A stretch of DNA of 64,000 bases from Sinorhizobium sp. 8-89. Its GTDB lineage: Bacteria; Pseudomonadota; Alphaproteobacteria; Rhizobiales; Rhizobiaceae. The position numbers and the translations under genes are program-made. The notes beneath the pieces were generated by a model. The model was not told the DNA's origin and ran no database searches. It worked only from the letters and a program-made list of their open reading frames with translations. The stretch lies in the NCBI RefSeq assembly GCF_030124325.1, contig NZ_JASKLR010000024.1:1-64000 (forward strand). The letters are read 5' to 3'. Positions 57,172 to 64,000 of this stretch are shown piece by piece (positions within the stretch are counted from its first letter, which is position 1; the number at the start of each line of letters is the position of its first letter).

Positions 57172-58149
57172 ATGAACGGCACCGCAATCGCAATGCACCA
57201 GAGCGCCACCAGGCGTGACTTCGTCCTCGCAGGAGGTGCGGCGGTGGCCGTCGCGACTCTTCCGAAATGGGCCTCGGCCGCCACCCAATCCAACTCGACC
57301 GAACAGGGGAATATGACGATGGGCTACATCACCACGACCGACGGAACCGAAATCTTCTACAAGGACTGGGGCCCGAAGGACGCCCAGGCGATCGTCTTTC
57401 ATCATGGCTGGCCTCTGTCGGCCGACGACTGGGACAACCAGATGATGTTCTTCTTCGGGAAGGGTTTCCGCGTCATCGCCCATGACCGCCGGGGCCATGG
57501 TCGCTCGACGCAGACCGACACCGGAAACGAGATGGACACCTATGCGGCCGACGTTGCCGAACTCGCCGAGAAGCTCGACCTCAAAGACGCGATCCATGTC
57601 GGCCATTCAACCGGCGGCGGCGAAGTCGTCCACTATGTCGCCCGCGCCAAGCCCGGCCGCGTCTCGAAGGCCGTAATCATCGGAGCCGTACCGCCGATCA
57701 TGGTGAAGTCCGAAAAGAACCCGGGCGGCATGCCTATCGAAGTGTTCGACGGATTCCGTGCCGCGCTGATCGCAAACCGCGCCCAGTTCTTCCGCGACGT
57801 GCCGGCCGGACCCTTCTACGGTTACAACCGTCCCGGTGCCCAAGCACCCGAAGGCGTCATTCAGAATTGGTGGCGGCAGGGCATGATGGGCGGAGCCAAA
57901 GCCCATTACGACTGCATCAAGGCCTTCTCGGAGACCGACTTCACGGAAGACCTCAAGAACATCGATCTGCCGGTCCTGGTGATGCATGGCGACGACGACC
58001 AGATCGTGCCTTACGCCGACTCCGCGCCGCTCTCCGTCAAGTTGCTTAAGAACGGAACGCTGAAGACCTATCCGGGTCTGCCGCACGGCCTGTGCACGAC
58101 CCACCCGGATGTCGTCAATCCTGACCTGCTGGCCTTCTTCCAGAGCTGA
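57172..58149 (+). CDS. Tat-exported alpha/beta hydrolase, non-heme chloroperoxidase-like
   Basis: This 325-residue protein has a twin-arginine signal (ATRRDFVLAGGAAVAVATLP). The alpha/beta-hydrolase domain has the oxyanion stretch VFHHGWPLSADDWDNQM, nucleophile elbow HVGHSTGGGEVV (Ser), acid in VLVMHGDDDQIVPY and the final His in LPHGLCTTHP. The whole matches cofactor-free haloperoxidases/esterases (arylesterase type). ATG 57172 is behind GGAGACGGAC; the open frame to 57052 runs through the promoter element and is not coding. TTTAC element 3 lies upstream. With the next hydrolase 36 bp downstream it may form a two-gene operon. Confidence 0.9.
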   Translation: MNGTAIAMHQSATRRDFVLAGGAAVAVATLPKWASAATQSNSTEQGNMTMGYITTTDGTEIFYKDWGPKDAQAIVFHHGWPLSADDWDNQMMFFFGKGFRVIAHDRRGHGRSTQTDTGNEMDTYAADVAELAEKLDLKDAIHVGHSTGGGEVVHYVARAKPGRVSKAVIIGAVPPIMVKSEKNPGGMPIEVFDGFRAALIANRAQFFRDVPAGPFYGYNRPGAQAPEGVIQNWWRQGMMGGAKAHYDCIKAFSETDFTEDLKNIDLPVLVMHGDDDQIVPYADSAPLSVKLLKNGTLKTYPGLPHGLCTTHPDVVNPDLLAFFQS

Positions 58150-58185
58150 GGCGGCAAATTCCAACCGTCAAGATGGAGAGCTCCA

Positions 58186-59007
58186 ATGACCAAGACCATC
58201 ATGCTTATTCACGGGGCCTGGCTCAACGCGAAGAGCTGGGAGGCCTTCAAGGCCCGCTACGAAGCGAAGGGCTACACGGTAATTGCGCCCAATTGGCCGT
58301 ATGACGACCGCGACCCGGCTGATCTCCGCGCCAATCCGCACCCCAAGCTCAAGGATGTCGGCGTGAAGGGCATTGTCGACCATCTCGAGGCCGAAATCCG
58401 CAAGTTGCCGGAGCAGCCGATTTTGATCGGCCATTCCGCCGGGGGCGTCTTCACGCAGGTCCTGCTCGACCGCGGCCTCGGGGTTGCCGGCGTCGCAATC
58501 GATCCCGCGCCGACCACGGGCGTCAGGCTCGGCATCCATGCCATCGTCTCGGCGTTTCCGGTGCTCGGATCGTGGGGTAGTTGGGGCCGCGTCATGCATA
58601 TGTCGCGCAAGTTCTTCGCCAAGCGCTTCGCGAACACACTGCCGCCGGAGAAGGTCGACTACTATTACGATCGCTACATCGTGCCGACGGCAGGCAAGGT
58701 CTACTGGGACGGCATCCTGACCTCGGTCGGCAAGATTCGCTGGGACAATCCCAACCGTGCACCGTTGCTCCTCATCGGCGGTGGCCTGGACCTGATCGCC
58801 GACGCCAGCATGACGAAGGCGATCTATGACAAGCAGAAGCGGGCAGCGTCACAGACCGCCATCAAAATTTTCGAGGATCGTTCCCACTGGACCTGTATTG
58901 ATCCCGGTTGGGGAGAGGTCGCAGATTACGCACTCGATTGGGCGCTGCGTCATGCACGGTCCGGCACTTCGAACGTCACGCCGCTGCATATCATCAAAGC
59001 CGCTTGA
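58186..59007 (+). CDS. Alpha/beta hydrolase, cytosolic
   Basis: This 273-residue protein has no export signal. The hydrolase pattern is IMLIHGAWLNAKSWEAF (oxyanion loop), ILIGHSAGGVFTQVLL (nucleophile Ser), LLLIGGGLDLIADASM (acid) and DRSHWTCIDPGW (His). It resembles the EstA/RsbQ-like esterases that often accompany chloroperoxidase-type genes. GGAGAGCTCC precedes the ATG and the gene begins 36 bp after the upstream hydrolase, so cotranscription from TTTAC element 3 is likely. The substrate is not known. Confidence 0.87.
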   Translation: MTKTIMLIHGAWLNAKSWEAFKARYEAKGYTVIAPNWPYDDRDPADLRANPHPKLKDVGVKGIVDHLEAEIRKLPEQPILIGHSAGGVFTQVLLDRGLGVAGVAIDPAPTTGVRLGIHAIVSAFPVLGSWGSWGRVMHMSRKFFAKRFANTLPPEKVDYYYDRYIVPTAGKVYWDGILTSVGKIRWDNPNRAPLLLIGGGLDLIADASMTKAIYDKQKRAASQTAIKIFEDRSHWTCIDPGWGEVADYALDWALRHARSGTSNVTPLHIIKAA

Positions 59008-59195
59008 CGTGTCCTGTGCGGGGGCAGCGATGGCATCGTACCAGCTTCCCTGTAACGCCCTTTGGTGTCGGATCGACGCGACCCGCCGCGCACGACACCC
59101 GTGGGGCGGACTGTTCCGCCCTCCCGGTCCGCCCCCATTTCTCATAGCCCGTCGACGCGAGCTCCGCCTCCGCCCAACCTGCAAGGAACGAAGCA

Positions 59196-59430
59196 ATGAG
59201 ATACGCAATCGCATTATTCATACTTCTCGTCTGGCTGCCGTTCGACGTCCTCGCCAAAGACACCGCCTCAACCGCCGAGACGAAATACGTCGAGGTCGGA
59301 GGCGTTAGGCTCGGTTACCGGGAGGTCGGGTCCGGCGACCCGATCATCATGTTCACCCGGCTTCGGGGAACGATCGACACCTGGGACCCGGCCTTCATCG
59401 ACGCCCTCGCCGAGGGTTACCGCGTCATAC
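59196..59430 (+). pseudogene. Truncated secreted alpha/beta hydrolase (N-terminus only)
   Basis: The frame starts well: AAGGAACGAAG ribosome site, signal peptide YAIALFILLVWLPFDVLAK, then YVEVGGVRLGYREVGSGDPI and ALAEGYRVI, the first strands of an alpha/beta hydrolase. After about codon 78 the similarity stops and the frame continues into unrelated arginine-rich sequence to a stop at 59600. The usual HGxxG is replaced by FTRLRG. The nucleophile, acid and His regions are absent. A deletion or insertion scar is the simplest explanation. Confidence 0.6.
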
Positions 59431-59783
59431 ATTCGTCGAAACTAGGACGCATTCCCACGCCCCGACGATATGACTTTATTGCGCATTTGAGACGTTGTCG
59501 TAGTACTCGCAATGAGAGGGTCGATTGTTCGATTCTCATAAAGGCAGGGGATTCAGAGCCGGGCTTTCGAAGGGCCGCCGGTCCATCGGTCTGGCAGTAA
59601 CCGTCGGGAATGGGTGGAGAGCGGTCGTTCGCGTCGTTGATCAGAACGAGTAGGGTGCACCAATTGACTGACGTTCGAGCCGCTCCTCCACTTCGGACAT
59701 TCACATGATCGTCGCCCACAGAGGGAGCCGTAGGCCCCCGCGTGCGAGATCGGCTCCGAAAGAACCCGAAGCGGGGTGCGTTT

Positions 59784-59819
59784 TATCAGCGCCACCTTCC
59801 CATCCAGGAATCTGCCCAT
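59784..59819 (-). pseudogene. Possible short-chain dehydrogenase start, truncated
   Basis: From ATG 59819 the minus strand reads GRFLDGKVALI, the usual first strand of classical SDR enzymes, and then loses all similarity where TGxxxGIG should follow. Together with the truncated hydrolase facing it, this suggests that DNA between about 59430 and 59784 replaced the bodies of two genes. Eleven residues are little evidence, so this is tentative. The rest of 59431-59954 shows nothing else. Confidence 0.3.
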
Positions 59820-59954
59820 GGCCGAAAGCTGGGGGGCGTATTTTCGATTTGTCCAGACGCTTTGTATTGTTCGCCACAATATGCAGGCGTAGAATTTTTT
59901 TGGACTGCTCCCGGCGGTTCACTGGGGGCAGCCACCTCAGACGGGAGATTTGTC

Positions 59955-60431
59955 ATGAAAATCGCGCAGGCATTCATGATTGGTACTGCTGCGCTGGCGG
60001 CCAGCCTATTCGTGGTTCCAGCCCAAGCGGGAGAAAAGCATGTTCTCGTTTCGCCGGACAATATCCAATGGGGGCCAGCTCCGCCGGTCCTTCCGAAGGG
60101 CGCCCAGGCCGCGGTACTCTTTGGTGATCCGACCAAGGAAGGTCAGTTCGCGCTCCGCATCAAAGTACCAGCCGGTTATCACGTCCCTCCGCACTCGCAT
60201 CCAGTGGATGAAAATGTCACCGTAATCTCTGGCACGTTCAAACTCGGCATGGGAGAAACCGCTGATCAAAGCAAGGCCGAGGCTTTGCCTGCAGGCAGCT
60301 TCATTTCGCTGCCTCCTGGAATGAACCACTACGTCTATACGGACGAAGAAACGGTGGTTCAGATCAACACCGTTGGTCCATGGGCTCTCGATTACGTCAA
60401 TCCGCAGGACGATCCACGCAAAAAGATGTGA
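59955..60431 (+). CDS. Secreted cupin-domain protein
   Basis: This 158-residue protein has a Sec signal peptide (KIAQAFMIGTAALAASLFVV then PAQA) and a single cupin barrel. The metal motif is GYHVPPHSHPVDENVTVISG (two His and Glu), with the second motif LPPGMNHYVYTDEETVVQ (His). It is probably a periplasmic metal-bound dioxygenase-like or sugar/redox-binding protein; the family does not define substrate. ATG 59955 has GGGAG 9 nt upstream; the longer frame from 59742 would lead with non-coding sequence. It ends with a strong terminator 31 bp on. No TTTAC element is present. Confidence 0.85.
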   Translation: MKIAQAFMIGTAALAASLFVVPAQAGEKHVLVSPDNIQWGPAPPVLPKGAQAAVLFGDPTKEGQFALRIKVPAGYHVPPHSHPVDENVTVISGTFKLGMGETADQSKAEALPAGSFISLPPGMNHYVYTDEETVVQINTVGPWALDYVNPQDDPRKKM

Positions 60432-60462
60432 CGGGTCCTTGCGCCCTCCTATAAAGCTGAGC

Positions 60463-60485
60463 GGGCGGCGAAAGCCGCCCTTTTC
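60463..60485 (+). terminator. Rho-independent terminator after the cupin gene
   Basis: Stem GGGCGGC/GCCGCCC with a GAAA tetraloop and a TTTT tail, starting 31 bp after the cupin stop codon. Confidence 0.93.
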
Positions 60486-60671
60486 CTCTTCTCTTTCGAT
60501 CGGGCCGGGCGGAAACAATTGAAAGCTTGGGCGACGGCAGCCCCGATGCACCCGCCCTCCTTGATAGATGTCAGACCGTCTTGCCGCCATCAGCATACGT
60601 AGCGCTGTCTAGGTCTGCAACGGGTCGATCATTCCGGTACAGATTAAGCAGCAGCAGGGTGGAAAATAACC

Positions 60672-60711
60672 GTTTGGCGCGGTTCGGCCGAACGGCTTAA
60701 TAGCGCCAAAC
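60672..60711. repeat. Nested inverted repeat in the intergenic region
   Basis: Outer arms GTTTGGCGC (60672-60680) and GCGCCAAAC (60703-60711) are perfect and enclose the 12-bp palindrome GTTCGGCCGAAC (60682-60693). The surrounding gap 60486-60842 holds no gene I can support. It could be a dyad for a regulator or an extruded hairpin; there is no T-tract. Confidence 0.6.
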
Positions 60712-60842
60712 AGGCCTCGAACCCGCAAACCCTCGAGACAACCGGCCGCGAGCAGCCTCGGCGAATGCGGCGCAGACCCAAGGCACTTCGGTGAGCCCAG
60801 ACACGCTAACCGGGTTTGGCGAGCCATCCTCGTGGAGATCCT

Positions 60843-61742
60843 TCAAACACTTCCCCACGCTCCCATCAGCATCTTGAGAAATCTCTCCGCTGCCGGCGAT
60901 AAGATGCCGCCCCGGCGGCGGACCACGCCGATCGTGCGTGATATCTCGGGATCGCGAATGGGGCGTGTAATCAAGAATGGATGGTCATCTTGCGGGGTCG
61001 CCATTCGTGGTAAGACCGATATTCCGAGGCCCGCCTCCACTAAACCGAGCGAGGTGGACAGATGGGTTACCTCGTAGAACCACCGCAACTTGATGTTGGA
61101 TTTAGCCAGGGCCGCGTCCAGCAAGGTTCTGTTGCCGCTTGAACGATGAACGGTAATCAGGTGATAGGGTTCAAGCTCCGCCCAGCCGACCGAGGGCCTG
61201 GCGGCGAGGGGATGATCCCTGCGCGCTGCCAGCACGAAAGGGTCTTCCACAAGCCGGTCGAAGATCAAGTCCGGATCCGATGTGCCCATGATATTTATGC
61301 CGAACTCCACCTCGCCGCGTGCCACGGCCTGGAGGCCGTCGGTCGCCGGCAGGTCGAGGATGCGAAAGCGGATATTGGGATACTCTTCGTTGAACTGGCG
61401 AATGACGGTCGGCAGGAAGTAGAATGCTGCGGTCGGGAGGCAGGCGATCGTTACCAGACCGCCTCGATTGGTACCAACGTCACGGACGGCGAACAAGGAA
61501 CCGTCGAATTCCTCCAACATGCGTCGGACAAGAGGAATGAGTTCTGTCCCGAGGGCCGTCGCCGACACATGCCTCGTCGTTCGCTCCAGGAGGGGCGCTC
61601 CGATCGTCTGTTCGAGCTTCTGAATCCGGCGGCTCAGCGCCGGCTGCGACAGGTGCAGCGCCTCGGCAGCGCGATGAAAGCTCTCCAGCTCTACCACGCT
61701 TAGAAAAGCTCGAAGATCTAGGATCTCGCAATTAATGTTCAT
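60843..61742 (-). CDS. LysR-type transcriptional regulator
   Basis: This 299-residue LTTR has an N-terminal winged HTH (FLSVVELESFHRAAEALHLS then QPALSRRIQKLEQTIGAPLL) and a two-lobed effector domain (about 92-295) with GLVTIACLPTAAFYFLP. It is divergent from the tautomerase gene across 113 bp, the classic layout in which an LTTR controls its neighbour. An ATTG-N5-CAAT box overlaps its own start. The effector is probably an intermediate of the pathway the tautomerase belongs to, perhaps gallate or protocatechuate 4,5-cleavage, by analogy to GalR. Confidence 0.9.
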   Translation of the reverse strand: MNINCEILDLRAFLSVVELESFHRAAEALHLSQPALSRRIQKLEQTIGAPLLERTTRHVSATALGTELIPLVRRMLEEFDGSLFAVRDVGTNRGGLVTIACLPTAAFYFLPTVIRQFNEEYPNIRFRILDLPATDGLQAVARGEVEFGINIMGTSDPDLIFDRLVEDPFVLAARRDHPLAARPSVGWAELEPYHLITVHRSSGNRTLLDAALAKSNIKLRWFYEVTHLSTSLGLVEAGLGISVLPRMATPQDDHPFLITRPIRDPEISRTIGVVRRRGGILSPAAERFLKMLMGAWGSV

Positions 61743-61753
61743 TGTGCATCAAT
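61741..61753. promoter_or_regulatory. Candidate LysR box
   Basis: The perfect dyad ATTG-TGCAT-CAAT (T-N11-A type) overlaps the LysR start codon. A second, wider dyad CCAAT/ATTGG spans 61775-61801 in the same divergent region. Either could be the binding site of the adjacent LTTR. Confidence 0.45.
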
Positions 61754-61855
61754 TACACGATTCTTAGCATTTCACCAATCAACCGTATTTCCGATAATTG
61801 GATCAAACAGGCCGATTGATACGGCGATGACATAATTCCGATGGAAGCACAAGCG

Positions 61856-62923
61856 ATGAACGACCTGCTGGCGATCCCTTGCGTCTTGATGAGAGGCGGC
61901 ACCTCGAAAGGTCCGTTCTTCCTGGCGAGCGACCTTCCTGCAGATGCCAGCGAGCGGGACAAGATCCTGCTGTCCGTCATGGGTTCGGGCCATCCATTGC
62001 AGATTGACGGCATCGGTGGCGGCAATCCGGTCACGAGCAAGGTGGCCATCGTCGGACCTGCCACCGTCCCTGGTGCTGACGTGGACTACCTTTTTGCCCA
62101 GGTGCGGGTCGATCAACGGATCGTCGACACCTCACCGAACTGCGGCAACATGCTTGCTGCGGTCGGCCCTTTCGCCATCGAGGCGGGTCTCGTTCCGGCC
62201 CGCGGCGAAACGACTCTCGTCCGAATCCACAACGTCAACACCGGCAAGATGATCGAAGCCGACGTTCCCACGCCGAATGGCAACGTCTCCTATCTCGGCG
62301 AAGCGGCGATCGACGGTGTACCGGGCAGCGCAGCGCCGATCGCGCTGACCTTCATGGACGCAGCGGGGGCTCGTACCGGACAGCTCTTCCCCACCGGCAG
62401 GCCTATCGATTCGATCGACGGTGTAGCTGTCACATGCATCGATTGCGCCATGCCGATGATGTTGGTCGAGGCTGGCGCGATCGGCGCAAGCGGCTTCGAG
62501 ACGACAGCCCAGCTCAATGCCGATAAGACGCTGCTTGACCGTTTGGAGAAGCTGCGCATCGCTGCCGGAGAACGGATGGGCCTCGGCGACGTTCGGAACC
62601 AGGTGACCCCGAAGCCCGTGCTCATTTCCCGACCGAGGTCAGGAGGGGATGTCAACGTGCGCTATTTCATGCCGCATCAATGTCACCCTTCGCTGGCGAC
62701 GACCGGGGCCGTGGGGATTGCCACCGCCTGCATCAATGAAGGCACCGTTGCTTCCTTTCTCGTCGGCACGCGCGAACCGCCGGTGGTGCTTTCGATTGAG
62801 CACCCGAGCGGCCACCTGGACGTCAAGCTTCATGAAAGGGACGGCAAGGTCGTTGCCGGCATCCTTCGCACGGCCAGGCGGGACGACTGTCCGGGCCGGA
62901 CCCACTCTGACCGCCATGGATGA
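61856..62923 (+). CDS. PrpF/GalD-type tautomerase (4-oxalomesaconate tautomerase family)
   Basis: This 355-residue protein of the PrpF fold, two diaminopimelate-epimerase-like halves, starts IPCVLMRGGTSKGPFFLASD. It has IGGGNPVTSKVAIV, the catalytic-Cys segment SPNCGNMLAAVGPFAIEAG and a second half with MPHQCHPSLATTGAVGIAT. This matches 4-oxalomesaconate tautomerase (GalD, gallate catabolism) better than PrpF, but substrates vary in the family. ATG 61856 has GGAAG 9 nt upstream; ATG 61841 lacks a site. The last 15 residues (DDCPGRTHSDRHG region) do not resemble relatives, which usually end soon after RTAR-L-xxG; a late frameshift is possible. Confidence 0.82.
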   Translation: MNDLLAIPCVLMRGGTSKGPFFLASDLPADASERDKILLSVMGSGHPLQIDGIGGGNPVTSKVAIVGPATVPGADVDYLFAQVRVDQRIVDTSPNCGNMLAAVGPFAIEAGLVPARGETTLVRIHNVNTGKMIEADVPTPNGNVSYLGEAAIDGVPGSAAPIALTFMDAAGARTGQLFPTGRPIDSIDGVAVTCIDCAMPMMLVEAGAIGASGFETTAQLNADKTLLDRLEKLRIAAGERMGLGDVRNQVTPKPVLISRPRSGGDVNVRYFMPHQCHPSLATTGAVGIATACINEGTVASFLVGTREPPVVLSIEHPSGHLDVKLHERDGKVVAGILRTARRDDCPGRTHSDRHG

Positions 62924-63166
62924 GATCCGACGGAGGGTGGTGGACTGGTCGCGTAGCTGACGTCAGGCGCTTGCAGATGAGTGATCTCGTTCCGCCACGC
63001 GGCGTCTGCTCGCTAATGATGACAATACGGATTGTCTGGTTGGGCGCCGTTAAAGACCGCATTGCGCCCACGACCGGCTATGCCGGCTTTGGGTCGATTC
63101 TGCTTGTTCCTGTAAGTCTCACCAGGGTGGACTGCGGTGGCTCCCTCGCGTGTCCCGCCAACTGCT

Positions 63167-63850
63167 TCAATTGCTCGGCTTACCCGCACTGCAATGCTGC
63201 TGGATGAAGTCCGACAGGAAGGTTGAAGCGTGAACGCACCTCCGATGCACAGCGATCGCCTGAGGCACTTTCAAGAATGTCCCCTCAACAAGGCGGAAAT
63301 CTGGATTCTCTTCGCAGAAACGTGACAGGGACTCGGTCAAGCCCGCAGCCGCATCGCACTGGGAGGATACAAGCATGTCCAGGGCGGAGGCGGGATTTTC
63401 GGTATGGAGGAGGATTGCATTTCTAATCTGTCGCTCAAGCTGCTTTGTATACGCAGCGATTCTGGCTGCGGCAATGCGCACCCCTTGGACGTCGACATGC
63501 CTCACGCTGCGCAGCGGGCTACTGTCTGACACCAGAAAGGTGGCGGTCACTGTGGTATAGGGTGGCGAGAAGGAGAACCTGTCGGCACGTGATGGATCGG
63601 AAGCAATGAATGCAATGTCCCACTCGTTGCCTTCGGCAGCCGCAAGAATTTCAGCCGCCGATTCATATCGAACCAGCGACAAACTGCAGTCGAGTTCTGC
63701 CGCAAGTGCGATCGCGATCTGCGCGCTCGGCCCTGTTAGAACGCCTGTCACTGGATCGAGTTGGACAAGTGTGGCATTCGACATGTTGACCGCCGCTCTG
63801 ATGACTCCCGTCGGTGCGATTTCAGTGAGGAGTTCATCACGTTCCGGCAT
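63167..63850 (-). CDS. Solute-binding-like (PBP2 fold) protein without signal peptide
   Basis: This 227-residue protein has the SBP_bac_3 fold: PTGVIRAAVNMSNATL, DPVTGVLTGPSAQIAIALAA then ELDCSL, EWDIAFIASDPSRADRFSFS then PPYTTV, and a hinge near LRSVRHVDVQG. Classical members are periplasmic, but the ATG at 63850 (AAGGAG 9 nt upstream) leaves no signal peptide, and the frame extended upstream gives none either. It overlaps the aldolase gene by 14 bp. It may act as a cytosolic sensor or enzyme-like binder of an organic acid handled by the aldolase, rather than as part of an ABC importer; no permease is near. Confidence 0.75.
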   Translation of the reverse strand: MPERDELLTEIAPTGVIRAAVNMSNATLVQLDPVTGVLTGPSAQIAIALAAELDCSLSLVRYESAAEILAAAEGNEWDIAFIASDPSRADRFSFSPPYTTVTATFLVSDSSPLRSVRHVDVQGVRIAAARIAAYTKQLERQIRNAILLHTENPASALDMLVSSQCDAAAGLTESLSRFCEENPDFRLVEGTFLKVPQAIAVHRRCVHASTFLSDFIQQHCSAGKPSN

Positions 63851-64000
63851 CGCGGTACGCTCCTTGCGATGCAAATCGTGCCGCGAGTGCTTCCGATCCC
63901 CTTGCCAGAACAGCGACATCGACACCAACGGCAGTAAATAGCGTTCCCAGTGAGATGCACCGTGCCGCGAACTTCTCATCCGGGGTAAGAATGCCAGCCG
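63837..64000 (-). CDS. HpcH/HpaI aldolase family protein (C-terminal end)
   Basis: The last 53 codons of a gene entering from the right edge. AGILTPDEKFAARCISLG then TLFTAVGVDVAVLARGSEAL is the end of the HpcH/HpaI class II aldolase barrel (family usual: GILxPDExxARRYLELG, xxAVGxDxxLLARxxxxLA). It would cleave a 4-hydroxy-2-oxo acid to pyruvate or oxaloacetate plus an aldehyde or keto acid. Its stop lies 14 bp inside the next gene, so the two are coupled. With the tautomerase 1 kb away it suggests an aromatic or hydroxy-acid catabolic unit. Confidence 0.75.
   Translation of the reverse strand, partial: AGILTPDEKFAARCISLGTLFTAVGVDVAVLARGSEALAARFASQGAYRDAGT

Noticed and set aside
59104-59121. 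Hairpin GGGCGGA/TCCGCCC after the cytosolic hydrolase as a terminator
   Set aside because: Stem is good but no T-tract follows, and overlapping GC-rich alternatives pair equally well.

Overview
The window looks like a replicon of a Sinorhizobium/Ensifer-type rhizobium (Alphaproteobacteria). The evidence is high GC, dense operons with many GTG/TTG starts behind good Shine-Dalgarno sites, ExoF- and ExoY-like exopolysaccharide genes, rhizobial-type intergenic repeats and solitary class III cyclases. This is inference from sequence style and gene families. No rRNA, tRNA, phage, intact IS element or CRISPR array was seen.

Region 1 (1-21.1 kb) is surface polysaccharide biosynthesis. It opens with the N-terminus of an RTX Ca-binding protein. 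A leftward CDP-deoxysugar operon follows: rfbF, rfbG, an RfbH-like dehydratase, an SDR epimerase/reductase, a GT2 transferase and a GtrA protein. Next come a GT39-like membrane transferase, two paralogous GT4 transferases, two sulfotransferases, a Wzx-like flippase, ExoF-like and ExoY-like proteins, a PIG-L deacetylase and a sugar aminotransferase. Together they suggest a sulfated, amino- and deoxysugar-containing polymer. An orphan NarL-type response regulator sits beside a scrap of its histidine kinase.

Region 2 (21.1-32.4 kb) holds an MscS channel, a GT4 plus polysaccharide-deacetylase pair, an MBL hydrolase, a DUF3095 protein, a nucleotide-sugar dehydrogenase, a class III cyclase and a secreted polysaccharide lyase. 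Region 3 (32.6-42.9 kb) is a four-gene peptide/oligosaccharide-type ABC importer, followed by three coupled glycosyltransferases and a methyltransferase-like protein. Region 4 (43.2-47.4 kb) has a 903-residue ABC exporter homologue that has lost every ATPase catalytic residue, next to a stand-alone cyclic-nucleotide-binding protein and an FkbM methyltransferase. Region 5 (47.5-51.75 kb) is a copper operon, copZ-DUF4396-copA-cueR, with a MerR-type operator in front.

Region 6 (52.5-60.4 kb) is a stress or detoxification island. A winged-helix/NB-ARC regulator lies upstream of a degenerate DJ-1/PfpI protein, a Tat-exported MBL hydrolase and a Tat-exported alpha/beta hydrolase. Each of these three genes has the same TTTAC-type direct repeat with 10-bp spacing in its promoter, so they probably form a local regulon. 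A cytosolic hydrolase, two broken gene starts and a secreted cupin follow. Region 7 (60.8-64 kb) has a LysR regulator divergent from a GalD/PrpF-type tautomerase, then a solute-binding-like protein without signal peptide and the end of an HpcH/HpaI aldolase.

The best candidates for undescribed biology are the pseudo-ABC exporter with its cyclic-nucleotide partner and the TTTAC-repeat regulon.
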